DNA of 64,000 nt from Alphaproteobacteria bacterium (GCA_018827375.1 JAHJYW010000045.1:265938-329937); one strand, 5' to 3'. Shown: positions 8,770 to 17,587, numbered from the stretch's first letter. The notes: generated from the letters alone by a model not told the origin. Program-made: numbers and translations.

Positions 8770-9276
8770 CTAGTCGGATGTGTTCGCCTTGCCGCCCTCG
8801 ATCACCCGGAAGCTGGGGCGGGCAGGGGGCGCGGGCGGTGTGGTTTTTATGGGTTCCTTGGACGGCGCCGGGGGCGTTGCAGAGACAAGGCGGGGTTTTG
8901 ACGGCACGGGCGGCGGCGTCGATGCTGGCGCTTCTTCGGCGTCAGGCTCATCCGTTTCGGCGTCGATATCGCGCACACGCGGCGTATAGGCCGGCCGCGA
9001 TTTCGACTTGAAGCTGGAGCCACCCTTGCCGCGCGCCTTCTTGTCGATCTCTTTCAGCTTGATGCGCTGGAGGCTGGAGAGAGCGTCGCCCTCTGCGCCT
9101 TTCTCTGGATCAGCGAAGGCCGAACCATAGGTCTCGATGCGCGCTTCGACCTCTTCGAGAAACTGGCGTTCCCAGTCGGAGAGTTCTGGGCCGAGGCCCT
9201 GTTCAGCAAGCGCAGCGGCCTTGCGCAGTTTGCGCAGGGCTGCACGTTTCTTGCGTTCGTCGACATCGCGGGGCAT
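8770..9276 (-). CDS. conserved hypothetical protein next to gapR
   Basis: A 168-residue protein in two parts. Residues 1-85 are charged and helical, starting MPRDVDERKKRAALRKLRKAA and including LSDWERQFLEEVE, and look like a conserved alphaproteobacterial domain with no assigned function. Residues about 95-168 are disordered, rich in Pro, Ala and acidic residues, and end in FRVIEGGKANTSD. The charge pattern would fit a nucleic-acid- or protein-binding scaffold. It sits just downstream of gapR (about 40 bases) on the same strand, so a functional link with GapR is possible but unproven. Confidence 0.75.
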   Translation of the reverse strand: MPRDVDERKKRAALRKLRKAAALAEQGLGPELSDWERQFLEEVEARIETYGSAFADPEKGAEGDALSSLQRIKLKEIDKKARGKGGSSFKSKSRPAYTPRVRDIDAETDEPDAEEAPASTPPPVPSKPRLVSATPPAPSKEPIKTTPPAPPARPSFRVIEGGKANTSD

Positions 9277-9317
9277 GGAATGAAACCTAGGTCATTCCGC
9301 CCGCGAGGCCAATGGGA

Positions 9318-9578
9318 TCAGGAGTCGCCTGTGGCCATCAGGTAAAGTTCCAGCATCATTTCCTGCTCTTCGCGGTCGGCCTTGTCGACCTTGCGCAGAC
9401 GGATGACCTGGCGGAGCGCCTTCACGTCAAAGCCAAAGGCCTTGGCCTCGGCGTAGACTTCCTTGATCTGCTCAGCGACCTCTTTCTTTTCTTCTTCGAG
9501 ACGCTCGATCTTGCCGACCGTCTGGCGAAGCTTTTCCTTGGTGGTCTCGGTCAGGTGCGTGGCGGCAGAGTCTTCCAT
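9318..9578 (-). CDS. gapR: GapR nucleoid-associated protein (DUF2312)
   Basis: An 86-residue protein, almost wholly helical. The heptad-rich segment VGKIERLEEEKKEVAEQIKEV forms the first long coiled coil. It is followed by the signature YAEAKAFGFDVKALRQVIRLRK and a short C-terminal helix (EQEMMLELYL). This matches Caulobacter GapR, which forms a tetrameric clamp on overtwisted, AT-rich DNA ahead of replication and transcription forks. The ATG at 9578 is preceded by GAGGA. It is followed on the same strand by the conserved hypothetical gene at 8770. Confidence 0.93.
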   Translation of the reverse strand: MEDSAATHLTETTKEKLRQTVGKIERLEEEKKEVAEQIKEVYAEAKAFGFDVKALRQVIRLRKVDKADREEQEMMLELYLMATGDS

Positions 9579-9623
9579 GAAGATGGTCCTCGAATCGATA
9601 TGGCTGGGGGCAGGCCGAGCCTC

Positions 9624-10577
9624 TTAGCGAGACTTATCGTTAATGGCCAGACGCCGTATGGCGTCAGCCACATCTGCACCATGCGCATGATGCGGCATGT
9701 GGCCTTCATCCGGCAGGATCACGACTTCGACCGGCACCTGCTTCTTCAGCTGCCCGACATGCAGGTTCGGCTTGATGACCGTGTCCTGGCTGCCGGAGAA
9801 AACAATGATCGGTACCTCGAGTTCCGGATAGCGCGGTGACTGCGCACCCAACTCATGTTGCAGCGCCTGCACATCCTGCGCATTGGCGCGGAAGTTCGGT
9901 GGGCGAAAGAGGAGGCCGATCGCGGATTTTTCGAAATAGCCCTCGGGCACGGGCGCCGGATCGAACACGCCTTCAATGCCTGCCTTGACCTGAGCCGGAC
10001 CGACAGTGGGCACAAGCTGGGTGAAGACCGGGCCGACGAGCGGCGTTGCCGAAATGCCGTTGTACCAGGCCTGCCCGCCGCCGCCCCAGTCGTGGGTGAC
10101 AGGTGCAATCAGCACGAGGCCCTGCACAAGGTCTGGCCGGTCGAGCGCGAGGCGCAGCGCGACGCCGCCCCCAAAGGAATGGCCGACGATGACGGCCTTT
10201 TCGCCCGGTGCAAGCTGGTCGAGCACGCCAGCCATCTGGGCCGCCTGCTCGCCGAGATGCTCGGCACCGTCAAAGCGTTCCGAATAGCCGTGACCGGGCC
10301 GGTCAGCCATGAAGATACGGTGATCGGCCGAAAGGCGCGGCGCGAGTGTCCAGGTGAATTCGCGCGCATTGGCACTAGCGCCATGGATCATCAGGATTGG
10401 CGGGCCTGACGCGCCAGCCGTCAGCACGTTCACGCCATGGCCGTTCACAGTCAGCATCCGGCCTTCGGATTCAGGATTAGCGGTCTCGATCTTCGACGTA
10501 TAGGCGGCGCTGGATACGCAGGCCCCGACACCGACAGCGGAAAGGGCAATCAAGGCAAGGCTGATCATGCGTTTCAA
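9624..10577 (-). CDS. alpha/beta hydrolase lipoprotein
   Basis: About 317 residues. MKRM and a hydrophobic stretch lead to the lipobox VGAC with Cys20, so the protein is probably periplasmic and lipid-anchored. The hydrolase core shows oxyanion HGASA (65-69), nucleophile elbow GHSFGG with Ser134, an Asp in SGSQD and a His in DEGHMPHH. The frame opens with TTG at 10577 overlapping the TGA of the upstream TPR gene (TTGA); that start keeps the basic Lys/Arg n-region. An ATG at 10568 is the alternative. The substrate is unknown; haloperoxidase/epoxide-hydrolase-type esterases look closest. Confidence 0.86.
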   Translation of the reverse strand: MKRMISLALIALSAVGVGACVSSAAYTSKIETANPESEGRMLTVNGHGVNVLTAGASGPPILMIHGASANAREFTWTLAPRLSADHRIFMADRPGHGYSERFDGAEHLGEQAAQMAGVLDQLAPGEKAVIVGHSFGGGVALRLALDRPDLVQGLVLIAPVTHDWGGGGQAWYNGISATPLVGPVFTQLVPTVGPAQVKAGIEGVFDPAPVPEGYFEKSAIGLLFRPPNFRANAQDVQALQHELGAQSPRYPELEVPIIVFSGSQDTVIKPNLHVGQLKKQVPVEVVILPDEGHMPHHAHGADVADAIRRLAINDKSR

Positions 10578-11152
10578 AGTCCTTGGCCTTCAGCCTGCTT
10601 GGCGAGACGTTTCTCGGCTTGCAGGGCCTGGGTCATGAAAGGATAGATGTCGAGCGCCTGACGGTAGGCCTCCAGCGCTTCCTTTTCCGCGCCCATGGTT
10701 TCCATCATGATGCCAAGCCCGGCCCAGGCGCCGAAGTGGCGCGGCTCAAGCCGCAGGGCCTCGTTCAGGTCACGCAGGGCTTCAGGAAAATTCTCGTCAT
10801 TCAGGAAGAGGCTCGCGCGGCGGCTCCACGCCTCGGCATAGTCCGGCTCGAGCATGACGGCGCGATCGTACAGCGCGCGGGCGGTATCAAATTCACCGAC
10901 AGTCTGCGCATCAACGGCGCGCTCCATGATCATGTCCACCGTCGGGGAGCCGGATTCCATCCACGCGGCCCAAATGTCCTGCGCGGCATCATTGGCTTCG
11001 CTTTCGCTCGGCGCGTCATGCAGTTTCTGGAACATTTCATCGGATGGGGCGGCGGAAGCCTGCCCGGCAAGGAGAATTGCAGCAAGAATCAGTGGCTTGA
11101 GCATGAGGCTCAATATGGACGGGAAGCGCGCCGCGGCAACAGGTGTTTTCAT
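10574..11152 (-). CDS. TPR-repeat periplasmic protein
   Basis: A 192-residue protein. A hydrophobic signal (LKPLILAAILLAGQASA) ends near residue 34. At least two tetratricopeptide repeats follow, in DTARALYDRAVMLEPDYAEAWSRRA and ALRDLNEALRLEPRHFGAWAGLG, with a third partial one. It probably scaffolds an envelope complex. Similar alphaproteobacterial proteins are annotated only as TPR proteins. The ATG at 11152 overlaps the TAA of the upstream HAD gene by one base; an ATG at 11104 directly before the signal peptide is also possible. Coupled downstream to the hydrolase lipoprotein. Confidence 0.83.
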   Translation of the reverse strand: MKTPVAAARFPSILSLMLKPLILAAILLAGQASAAPSDEMFQKLHDAPSESEANDAAQDIWAAWMESGSPTVDMIMERAVDAQTVGEFDTARALYDRAVMLEPDYAEAWSRRASLFLNDENFPEALRDLNEALRLEPRHFGAWAGLGIMMETMGAEKEALEAYRQALDIYPFMTQALQAEKRLAKQAEGQGL

Positions 11153-11760
11153 TAAAGCAGGCTGTGGGCCTGCAGGGCGGCTTCCAGCCCTGCGGCGCCG
11201 GTGAAGTGATGCGTCGCGAATCCGAGTGCATCTGCGGCGGCGATATTGGTCTCCCGGTCGTCAATGAACAGGACGGTTTCGGGCGCAGGATGGCCCATCA
11301 TTGTGAGGGCATGGCGGTAAATGGCGGGATCGGGTTTGATCATCTTGAGGTCGCCTGACACGACAACATGGCGGAAACGCTGCAGCAGGTCGAAATGGGC
11401 GAGCATTTCCGGCCAGGGGTCAGACGGCATGTTGGAGAGGGCGTAGAGCGGTACTTGGCGGGCATCGAGCCTCTCAATCAGCTCTGCGGTACCGTCGATG
11501 TAGCCGTCGAACATTTCCATCCAGCGTGTGCCCCACGCGCGGATTTCCGCTTCATAGTCTGGGTGCTTGGCGATGAGGTCGGCGGCATTATCGGCGAAGC
11601 GGGTGCCGGCATCATGGCGCGTGTGCCAGGTCATTGTACAAATTTCGCCCAAGAAGTAATCCCGGGCGACCGCATCATCGAAAATTTTGGTGTAGAGGCG
11701 CGATGGCTCCCAATCGAGCACAACATGGCCGAGATCGAACAGGGCAATCGAAACGGTCAT
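11152..11760 (-). CDS. HAD family hydrolase (HAD-IA)
   Basis: A 202-residue cytosolic phosphatase-like enzyme. Motif I is FDLGHVVLDWEP with the nucleophile Asp in the first ten residues. A helical cap spans about 20-85. Motif II is SNMPSD, motif III contains KPDPAIY, and motif IV is FIDDRETNIAAADALG. The pattern matches the HAD-IA subgroup that includes YihX-type sugar phosphatases (alpha-D-glucose-1-phosphate phosphatase-like). The substrate is not fixed by sequence. First gene of a minus-strand run with the TPR protein and hydrolase lipoprotein. Confidence 0.88.
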   Translation of the reverse strand: MTVSIALFDLGHVVLDWEPSRLYTKIFDDAVARDYFLGEICTMTWHTRHDAGTRFADNAADLIAKHPDYEAEIRAWGTRWMEMFDGYIDGTAELIERLDARQVPLYALSNMPSDPWPEMLAHFDLLQRFRHVVVSGDLKMIKPDPAIYRHALTMMGHPAPETVLFIDDRETNIAAADALGFATHHFTGAAGLEAALQAHSLL

Positions 11761-11791
11761 TTTCCCGCCTCATTGCCTGTTCATCTTCGGC

Positions 11792-11917
11792 TCAGGCCTG
11801 TTTGGCTTTAAAGCGCGGGTTGGTCTTGTTGATCACGTAAACGCGGCCCTTACGGCGCACGATTTTGCAATCACGGTGACGTGCCTTGAGGGACTTCAGA
11901 GACGAGCGGACTTTCAT
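11792..11917 (-). CDS. rpmJ: 50S ribosomal protein L36, zinc-free form
   Basis: A 41-residue protein starting [20 protein letters not shown] at the ATG at 11917 and ending PRFKAKQA. It belongs to the L36 family but keeps only one of the four zinc-binding Cys/His positions, so it is the C-minus, zinc-independent form (ykgO-like). The last-added large-subunit protein, it binds 23S rRNA. Monocistronic in appearance, 31 bases from the HAD start and divergent from the lytic transglycosylase. Confidence 0.95.
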   Translation of the reverse strand: MKVRSSLKSLKARHRDCKIVRRKGRVYVINKTNPRFKAKQA

Positions 11918-12029
11918 GGGTCTGGCCTGACGATCATAAGGAATTAGGAAAGCGGTGCGAGTAATGAATCCGGGTAACAGAGTCAAGGACGCACACTGTG
12001 ATGGGCGTCATAACAGTCGGAGAGCCACA

Positions 12030-13391
12030 ATGATACAGAAAGGCCTCGCGCGGACGCAATTATTGGCTGCCGCAGCGTTAACGGGCCTGCTGGCCTCCTG
12101 CGCGGCCGGGCCTCAGCCCACCAGGCCACCGGTTACCGGCAGCACCCCGGTCGAGGCACCGGAAACGGGGCAGATAAAATACGCGTCTTCTGGTCATGCG
12201 GCCATGGATCTCTGGCGCAATGATTTTTCCAACCGGGCACTTGCCGACGGGCATGACCGCGCGCTGGTCAAGTCGCTGCTCACGGGTATCGAGCCGATTG
12301 CGCTCTGGCTCGGAACGGATTTCCAGACGGCCGGTACCGGCATCAGCGATCAGGCCGAGTTTGCCAAGCCGATCTGGGATTACCTCAAGGTGCCGCTGGG
12401 CGACAGCCGTATCAGCAATGGCAAGGAGCGTCTGGCCGAGGCGCCCACCCTGTTTGACCAGATCGAGGCGCGTTACGGCGTTGATCGTCAGGTGCTGATC
12501 GCGATCTGGGGCATGGAAACCAGCTATGGCGCGGTTATCGGCAATTTCGACGCAGGCAATGCGCTGGCCAATATGGCCGTCGAGGGCCGCCGCAGGAGTT
12601 TCGCCGAGAAGGAGCTCTATGCCGTGATGACCATGGTCGAGCGCGGCGACGCGGAGCGCTCTGACCTGATCGCAGGCTGGGCCGGCGCGATGGGCCAGAC
12701 ACAGTTCATGCCGACCACCTATGTCGCCTATGCCGAGGACTTTGATGGCGATGGCCACAAGGATGTCTGGAAGAATGAAGGCGACGCGCTCGCCTCGGCC
12801 GCCAACTACCTGAAGAAGTCCGGCTATGCGATGGGCCAGCCTTGGGGCATCGAAGTCGCCGTGCCGTTCAGTTTCGACTACAGCCTCGCTGATGGCACCG
12901 AGCGGAGCATGGATGCATGGCGGGCTGCGGGCCTCACGCCCATTGCCGGCGGCGCGTTCCAGACCGGCGGAGCCGATGCAGCGCAGCTATGGCTGCCGGC
13001 GGGTGCCGCCGGCCCGAAATACCTGCTCTTCCCAAATTTCAAAGTCTTCAAGGCTTATAACAATGCCGATTCCTATGCCTTTGCGGTGGGCATGGCGGGC
13101 AATGCCATCATGGGCCAGACCGGGCCGGTGACGCCATGGCCGACCTATCTGAAGCCATTGTCTGTGGCCGATATCAAGGCGCTGCAGGCGGGCCTTACGG
13201 CGCAGGGATACAATGCGGGTCCTGTGGACGGCATTCCCGGTCGCCAGACCAAGCTCGCGCTGATGGGTTTCCAGAAGTCACGCGGCGTCGTGGCGGATGG
13301 CTATCCGACCAAGGAGATGCTGGACCTGGTGACGGGAACGAGTTCAGGCGGCGGCACCGTGGGTGTCTCTTCGGCTGACGGGCCAAGCTGA
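12030..13391 (+). CDS. MltB-type lytic murein transglycosylase with peptidoglycan-binding domain
   Basis: Cleaves peptidoglycan glycan strands with formation of 1,6-anhydro ends, in the periplasm. The 453-residue protein starts at the ATG at 12030 (GGAGAG upstream). The signal ends in lipobox LLASC with Cys24, so it is a lipoprotein. The SLT_2 catalytic domain spans about 55-360, with the catalytic Glu163 in IWGMETSYG and the signature GAMGQTQFMPTTY. A C-terminal PG_binding_1 domain (about 385-445, LQAGLTAQGYNAGPVDGIPG) follows. Stop codons of this gene and the convergent MFS gene abut. Confidence 0.94.
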   Translation: MIQKGLARTQLLAAAALTGLLASCAAGPQPTRPPVTGSTPVEAPETGQIKYASSGHAAMDLWRNDFSNRALADGHDRALVKSLLTGIEPIALWLGTDFQTAGTGISDQAEFAKPIWDYLKVPLGDSRISNGKERLAEAPTLFDQIEARYGVDRQVLIAIWGMETSYGAVIGNFDAGNALANMAVEGRRRSFAEKELYAVMTMVERGDAERSDLIAGWAGAMGQTQFMPTTYVAYAEDFDGDGHKDVWKNEGDALASAANYLKKSGYAMGQPWGIEVAVPFSFDYSLADGTERSMDAWRAAGLTPIAGGAFQTGGADAAQLWLPAGAAGPKYLLFPNFKVFKAYNNADSYAFAVGMAGNAIMGQTGPVTPWPTYLKPLSVADIKALQAGLTAQGYNAGPVDGIPGRQTKLALMGFQKSRGVVADGYPTKEMLDLVTGTSSGGGTVGVSSADGPS

Positions 13392-14657
13392 TTATTCGGT
13401 ATACTCTCCCACGCCATCCTTCAGGCCGAACCGGGCGAACAGTACCATGAAGGCCAGCAGGCCGGCACAGAAGACGAAGGGCAGCTGCGGGTTGACGTAC
13501 TCGTAGATGAACAGGCCGAAGAAGGGCGTGATGATGAAGCCCATCCCGTTGGCGGAAATGACCAGCCCGGCGACGTTGCCCTGAAGCTGGGGTGAGACGG
13601 CGAGCGATGCGCCGCTGGAGAAGCCCGGCCGGGCAAGACCCTGGCCGAGGCCGATACAGAACTGCGCGAGGATCAGACTGGCATAGTCGCGCGCGAAGAC
13701 GAGAATGATCGCGCCCACGAAGAGCGGCACGCAGCCGACCATCATCAGTGTTTTGTTGCGCATCTTGATACGCGGGATCAGCACGAGCTGGGCCAGCAGC
13801 ACGGCGAGGGCGCCGACCGTGAAGGCCGGGCCGGTGAACTGGGCTGCTTCACGGCCGCTGACGCCCATTCGGTCCATCACGGTGAACACGAAGACCTGCG
13901 TGAGGATGCCGGTTGTCAGCGAGAGGCAGACGGCGAAGATCAGGAAGGGCAGGACCGGGCCCGAGCGCCAGAGCCCGCGTGCGCCCGTCTCGTCATCGAA
14001 CTGGGTCGCGTCGGTCACGGGTTCGCGCTGTTCCGGCAGGCGGAACCAGATCAGGGCCGACATGGTGAAGGCGATGACTGCCGTAACCGCCAGCGGGCTG
14101 AGCAGGCCAGCGGTGGCAACCAGCGCGGCCGCGAATGCCGGGCCGATCACGGTGCCGACGCTGAAGCCGGACGTGATGAACGCGATTTCCGATTGGCGCT
14201 CTGCCGGACTTGTCCGGTCAGCGACATAGGCCTGCGCGGCCGGGTTCGTGCCGGAACCGAGAAGGCCGAACATGGTGCGCGATAGGGCAAGGCACGAGAA
14301 AACCAGCAGCGTGCCTGTGATGTAATGATTGAGGCTTAGCCAGCCAAAGAGCAGCAGGAGCGTCATCGACAGGCCATAGCCGGCAAGGCCCAGCGCTGCG
14401 ACCGGACGTCGGCCCCAGCGGTTCGAGCGTTTACCCCAGAAAGGCGATGTGACTGACCACCAGAAGGCCGACAGTGCGAAGATCGATCCCGCCATCCAGT
14501 CCGGCAAGTTCAGCTCGCGGGTCATGGGGGGCAGCACGGCCGCAATCAGCATCGTGTTGCCAGCCCCGATCGCCATCAGCGAGAAGAACAGGAGAAAGAA
14601 AGCCCCCCGACGATCGGGCCGCGACACGCCTTCAGGGGAATCATCTGTGTGGGTCAT
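13392..14657 (-). CDS. MFS transporter
   Basis: A 421-residue inner-membrane protein with about twelve hydrophobic helices. The loop between helices 2 and 3 (FWGKRSNRWGRRPV) has the family's G-x-x-x-x-R-x-G-R-R pattern. Helix 5 carries a GxxxGPAFAA stretch, the antiporter-type motif C, suggesting proton-driven export, as in tetracycline/multidrug pumps of the DHA1 type. The substrate is unknown. Convergent with the lytic transglycosylase with no bases between stops. Confidence 0.87.
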   Translation of the reverse strand: MTHTDDSPEGVSRPDRRGAFFLLFFSLMAIGAGNTMLIAAVLPPMTRELNLPDWMAGSIFALSAFWWSVTSPFWGKRSNRWGRRPVAALGLAGYGLSMTLLLLFGWLSLNHYITGTLLVFSCLALSRTMFGLLGSGTNPAAQAYVADRTSPAERQSEIAFITSGFSVGTVIGPAFAAALVATAGLLSPLAVTAVIAFTMSALIWFRLPEQREPVTDATQFDDETGARGLWRSGPVLPFLIFAVCLSLTTGILTQVFVFTVMDRMGVSGREAAQFTGPAFTVGALAVLLAQLVLIPRIKMRNKTLMMVGCVPLFVGAIILVFARDYASLILAQFCIGLGQGLARPGFSSGASLAVSPQLQGNVAGLVISANGMGFIITPFFGLFIYEYVNPQLPFVFCAGLLAFMVLFARFGLKDGVGEYTE

Positions 14658-14703
14658 GAAGATGACTAATCAGGCGGTGCTGCCGAAAAGTCCAGACAGC
14701 GTC

Positions 14704-15186
14704 TTAGCCATTATTTCCGGTTGCCGTCGGGTAGCAGGCACCAGACCAGGGCGTCAGGTTTGCATCGGTCATCGAGCGGTTGGAATAGGCGACACAGGCG
14801 CGGCCATAATCGCGAACGGCCTGCGTAGCCTGTTCCTCAGCCCAGGAATGGGCGCAGGCGGCCTGATCGGGCGCCAGGCTGTCAGCCGGCATGCCCGGTT
14901 GTCGCGCTGCATCAATGAAGCTGGAGACACAGGCGGCATAGGCCGTGATTTCGGCGAGGAAGGCGGCGCGCGCGTCGTCACCGGCTTCGAGTTCCGCAAC
15001 AGACGTATAAGTCGCCGCGGCAAAGTCCGGCTGCACGAGATCACCACATGTATCACGGACGATGGTCCGGCCCTGCATGGTCTGTTCGGGCGCGCAGACG
15101 CGGTAGCCATCGCTTGGAACGGGTGGCTGGGCGGTTGCCGAGAGGCCGCTGGAGGCAAATGCAAGGGCAGCAAACATGATACGCAT
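14704..15186 (-). CDS. secreted protein of unknown function
   Basis: A 160-residue protein from the ATG at 15186 (AAGGAG about 14 bases upstream). A short signal peptide ends near ATAQ (residue about 20). The mature part has several cysteines (RVCAPEQ, DTCGD, AYAACVSSF, QAACAHSW, GRACVAY, SGACYP), which fits a disulfide-bonded periplasmic or secreted fold. Helical segments with Trp and Glu lie in the middle. No family recognised. The gene ends 46 bases from the start of the MFS gene on the same strand and may be cotranscribed upstream of it. Confidence 0.72.
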   Translation of the reverse strand: MRIMFAALAFASSGLSATAQPPVPSDGYRVCAPEQTMQGRTIVRDTCGDLVQPDFAAATYTSVAELEAGDDARAAFLAEITAYAACVSSFIDAARQPGMPADSLAPDQAACAHSWAEEQATQAVRDYGRACVAYSNRSMTDANLTPWSGACYPTATGNNG

Positions 15187-15359
15187 TGTCGAACCACAAC
15201 TCCTTGGTCGCCACCCCCGATGGCCCTTCCTCTTGTTGATACGGGGTGCGCCGGGCCCAATCAACAGTCGTGTGCAAGCCGTGTCCCGTCTGAAATGAAA
15301 CGCAGGGTTAAGACCCTTCTGCGTAGATCACGGCTGTTCCTGCCTCGAAAGGTCTCGCC

Positions 15360-16241
15360 TTGGCGCAGCTTGCCGGCCTCATACTTGTCTTTGTCCTCGT
15401 TTTTGGCGGCCTCTTCCTGACAGGCGGAAGCGGCGCCATGCATGCGCTGCCCTTCGAGATGGCGCTGATCGGCGGCGCGGCAGTGGGTACGGTCCTGATC
15501 GGTAATTCACTGAGCGTGGCGCGCGAAGCGCTCGGCGGCTTTGCCAAGGCCTTTGGCGGCGCGAAGTGGCGACGGGATGATTATCAGGACCTTCTGGTCC
15601 TGCTTGGCACGCTGATGCGCAAGGCACGCCAGGGCGGCTTTGTGGCCATCGAAGCCGATATCGAGACGCCTGAAGACTCAGCTGCTTTCGAAGCGGCGCC
15701 CCGTATCCTGGACGACGAAGCGGCCTGCGGCATGATCTGTGATGCGTTCCGCCTGATGGCACTCGACCTGTCGGACCCCGCGCGCGCCGAACAGCGGATG
15801 GACCAGTCCATCGCTGCCTATCTCGACCAGCGGATGAAAGCGGTCGGCGCGCTCAATACGCTGGCCGATGCCCTGCCGGCGCTCGGCATCGTGGCGGCTG
15901 TGCTGGGTATTATTCGCACCATGGGGTCGATCGACCAGTCGCCTGCCGTTCTGGGTACGATGATCGGATCGGCCCTGCTGGGCACCTTCCTGGGTGTTTT
16001 CCTGGCCTATGGCCTTGTCGGACCGGTTGCCGCCCGGTTCGGGCAGATTGTTGATGAGGATGCCCGGTTTCTCGACGTGATCAGGTCCACGCTTGGCGCG
16101 TATAGCGAAGGTCTGGCCCCCGGAATCGCCCTCGAAATGGGCCGCGCTGCGATACCGCCTGCCCTCCAGCCCGATACGGCGGCGCTGGAACAGGCCCTCA
16201 GCGCGTCGCGATTCATTGCCAAATCCCGAACAGCGGCCTGA
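15360..16241 (+). CDS. motA: flagellar motor stator protein MotA
   Basis: Proton-channel stator subunit that, with MotB, drives flagellar rotation. The 293-residue length and four-helix pattern fit. Helix 1 is AGLILVFVLVFGGLFLTGG, helix 2 AALIGGAAVGTVLIG-like, a cytoplasmic loop carries KARQGGFVAIE (the charged rotor-contact region), and helices 3-4 include the invariant proline stretch ALPALGIVAAVLG. The start is a TTG at 15360 with AAGG upstream; no in-frame ATG suits the N-terminus. No motB nearby; in Caulobacter motA and motB are also separate, so this is expected. Confidence 0.92.
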   Translation: MAQLAGLILVFVLVFGGLFLTGGSGAMHALPFEMALIGGAAVGTVLIGNSLSVAREALGGFAKAFGGAKWRRDDYQDLLVLLGTLMRKARQGGFVAIEADIETPEDSAAFEAAPRILDDEAACGMICDAFRLMALDLSDPARAEQRMDQSIAAYLDQRMKAVGALNTLADALPALGIVAAVLGIIRTMGSIDQSPAVLGTMIGSALLGTFLGVFLAYGLVGPVAARFGQIVDEDARFLDVIRSTLGAYSEGLAPGIALEMGRAAIPPALQPDTAALEQALSASRFIAKSRTAA

Positions 16242-16322
16242 AATTCCTCAGTATTTATTTAATTTGGGCGCAATCGTGCTCTGTCATATTCGTCTCAACT
16301 CTATTGGGATGAGGTAGATGCC

Positions 16323-16724
16323 ATGGTCGATCAAACTGCAGAGATGATGCCACAGCGCGATTACTGGCTGTCTGGCAACCTGAAAACCCTTGCAACGGGG
16401 CTGACCGGGATCATTGCGATCTTTGTTGCCCTCAAAGCAATGGCCTACAATCCAGGCTATGAGATCACCCTTGACGACCATATCTTCCGGACAGTGGCTT
16501 TTGCCTCCCTGACGGTGTGGGTTACATTGACCATTGGATTGAGACGCGCCGGTGCAGCAGCCATCATCGTGCTGGGCATGGCCACTTTCATCGAGCTGAT
16601 CCTGGCGCCTGTGCGCGGCGAGTCCTACGGAACGCTGGCATCGGCCAATATGGGCATCGTGCTCGCCTATTGCGGGCTGCAGCTCTACTGCTACCGGATC
16701 AACGAAGACAGCACAGACCATTAG
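16323..16724 (+). CDS. small membrane protein of unknown function
   Basis: A 133-residue protein with about four hydrophobic segments (around 24-42, 56-72, 78-93, 105-122) and short charged ends; a small polytopic inner-membrane protein. A purine-rich GGGATGAGG precedes the ATG. No family recognised. Its position after motA suggests nothing firm, as no other motility gene is near. Followed by a gene-free strip rich in hairpins. Confidence 0.75.
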   Translation: MVDQTAEMMPQRDYWLSGNLKTLATGLTGIIAIFVALKAMAYNPGYEITLDDHIFRTVAFASLTVWVTLTIGLRRAGAAAIIVLGMATFIELILAPVRGESYGTLASANMGIVLAYCGLQLYCYRINEDSTDH

Positions 16725-17019
16725 TTTTTCTACTCGCGCTCGAATGATACCCCCTGTTCATAACAGGGCAGGCAGTGCCAATGTTCGCCATCGGCAGCAA
16801 AGGCCGACAAGTCTGCGTACCCGCAGGCGCGCCATCTCTCCACTTTAAACGCGCATTATGCGGCCCGCTAAAGGCTTCAGACTCCCCGGAATCGGCTGGA
16901 TGGCGCCCAGAGCGCCTGACGATTGTCATATGATGGCAACCTTAAAGTTTGAAGGTCAGGCCTTCCCGGCCTAGTCTTTCGTACATATCTGACCTGCCCA
17001 GGCCCGGAGGCTAAGCCTA
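16725..17019 (+). other. 295-base gene-free strip with four short perfect hairpins
   Basis: No credible reading frame. Perfect short inverted repeats: CCCTGTT-CAT-AACAGGG (16752-16768), CTGCG-TACC-CGCAG (16813-16826), GGCGC-ccaga-GCGCC (16902-16916), GAAGG-tcagg-CCTTC (16951-16965). None has a following T-run. GC-rich sequence makes chance hairpins common, so a structured RNA is only a possibility. The right end carries the GGAGG ribosome site of the next gene. Confidence 0.4.
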
Positions 17020-17544
17020 TTGTCGCGTTTTGAAGAACTGATTGCCACGGTCGAGACCTATGAAGGGCTCGCTGCCGAGAATTACAATCGCATACGCTCG
17101 TTGGCCGAAGAGATGCGGGCAGGCTTGTGCGACTATATCGGTGCGCCGGACGGCATTTGCGTGCATCTGGTGCCACCGCAGGGGGCATTTGAGCCCAAAG
17201 CGCATGGCGATCAGGCATTTTCCCTGCCGCCACGGGGCTTTCGGCCGCTCGTGCCTATAGCGTTCGGACTGGCTGTGCGTGTGTCGAAACAGGCCGACTG
17301 GATGCGCGTAACCATGGAATGCCGCAAGGTTGGCGAGATCTTCATCATCCAGATCGAGGATGGCTCAGAATATGAATTTCGCCTTCCACTGAAGGACAAG
17401 GACCCGGAACCTTTCTATGAACATGTCTACTCACATGTGCTGAACTGGTTTTCGGAGAACATCGAGCGCTACAAGGTCGGCGACTATGGCACCCGCGAGA
17501 TCGGGTTCGACTTTGCAGATGACATCAAGGCCCAGCCCGCATAA
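17020..17544 (+). CDS. uncharacterised 174-residue protein
   Basis: Soluble protein; starts with TTG at 17020, nine bases after a clear GGAGG. The first 35 residues are helical (FEELIATVETYEGLAAENYNRIRSLAEEM). The rest looks alpha/beta with a compact run of beta strands (AVRVSKQADWMRVTMECRKVGEIFIIQIEDGSEYEFRLP in outline), then a helix with YEHVYSHVLNWFSENI. No motif recognised and no signal or membrane helix. It ends 43 bases before the antiporter gene on the same strand and may be cotranscribed. Confidence 0.75.
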   Translation: MSRFEELIATVETYEGLAAENYNRIRSLAEEMRAGLCDYIGAPDGICVHLVPPQGAFEPKAHGDQAFSLPPRGFRPLVPIAFGLAVRVSKQADWMRVTMECRKVGEIFIIQIEDGSEYEFRLPLKDKDPEPFYEHVYSHVLNWFSENIERYKVGDYGTREIGFDFADDIKAQPA

Positions 17545-17587
17545 TGCGGGTCGGGGGCAACATGGCTGTTGAGCTGACAGGGCGCGC

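Noticed and set aside
15360..16241. A flagellar gene cluster around motA
   Set aside because: Only motA is present; neighbours are an unknown secreted protein, an unknown membrane protein and an antiporter.
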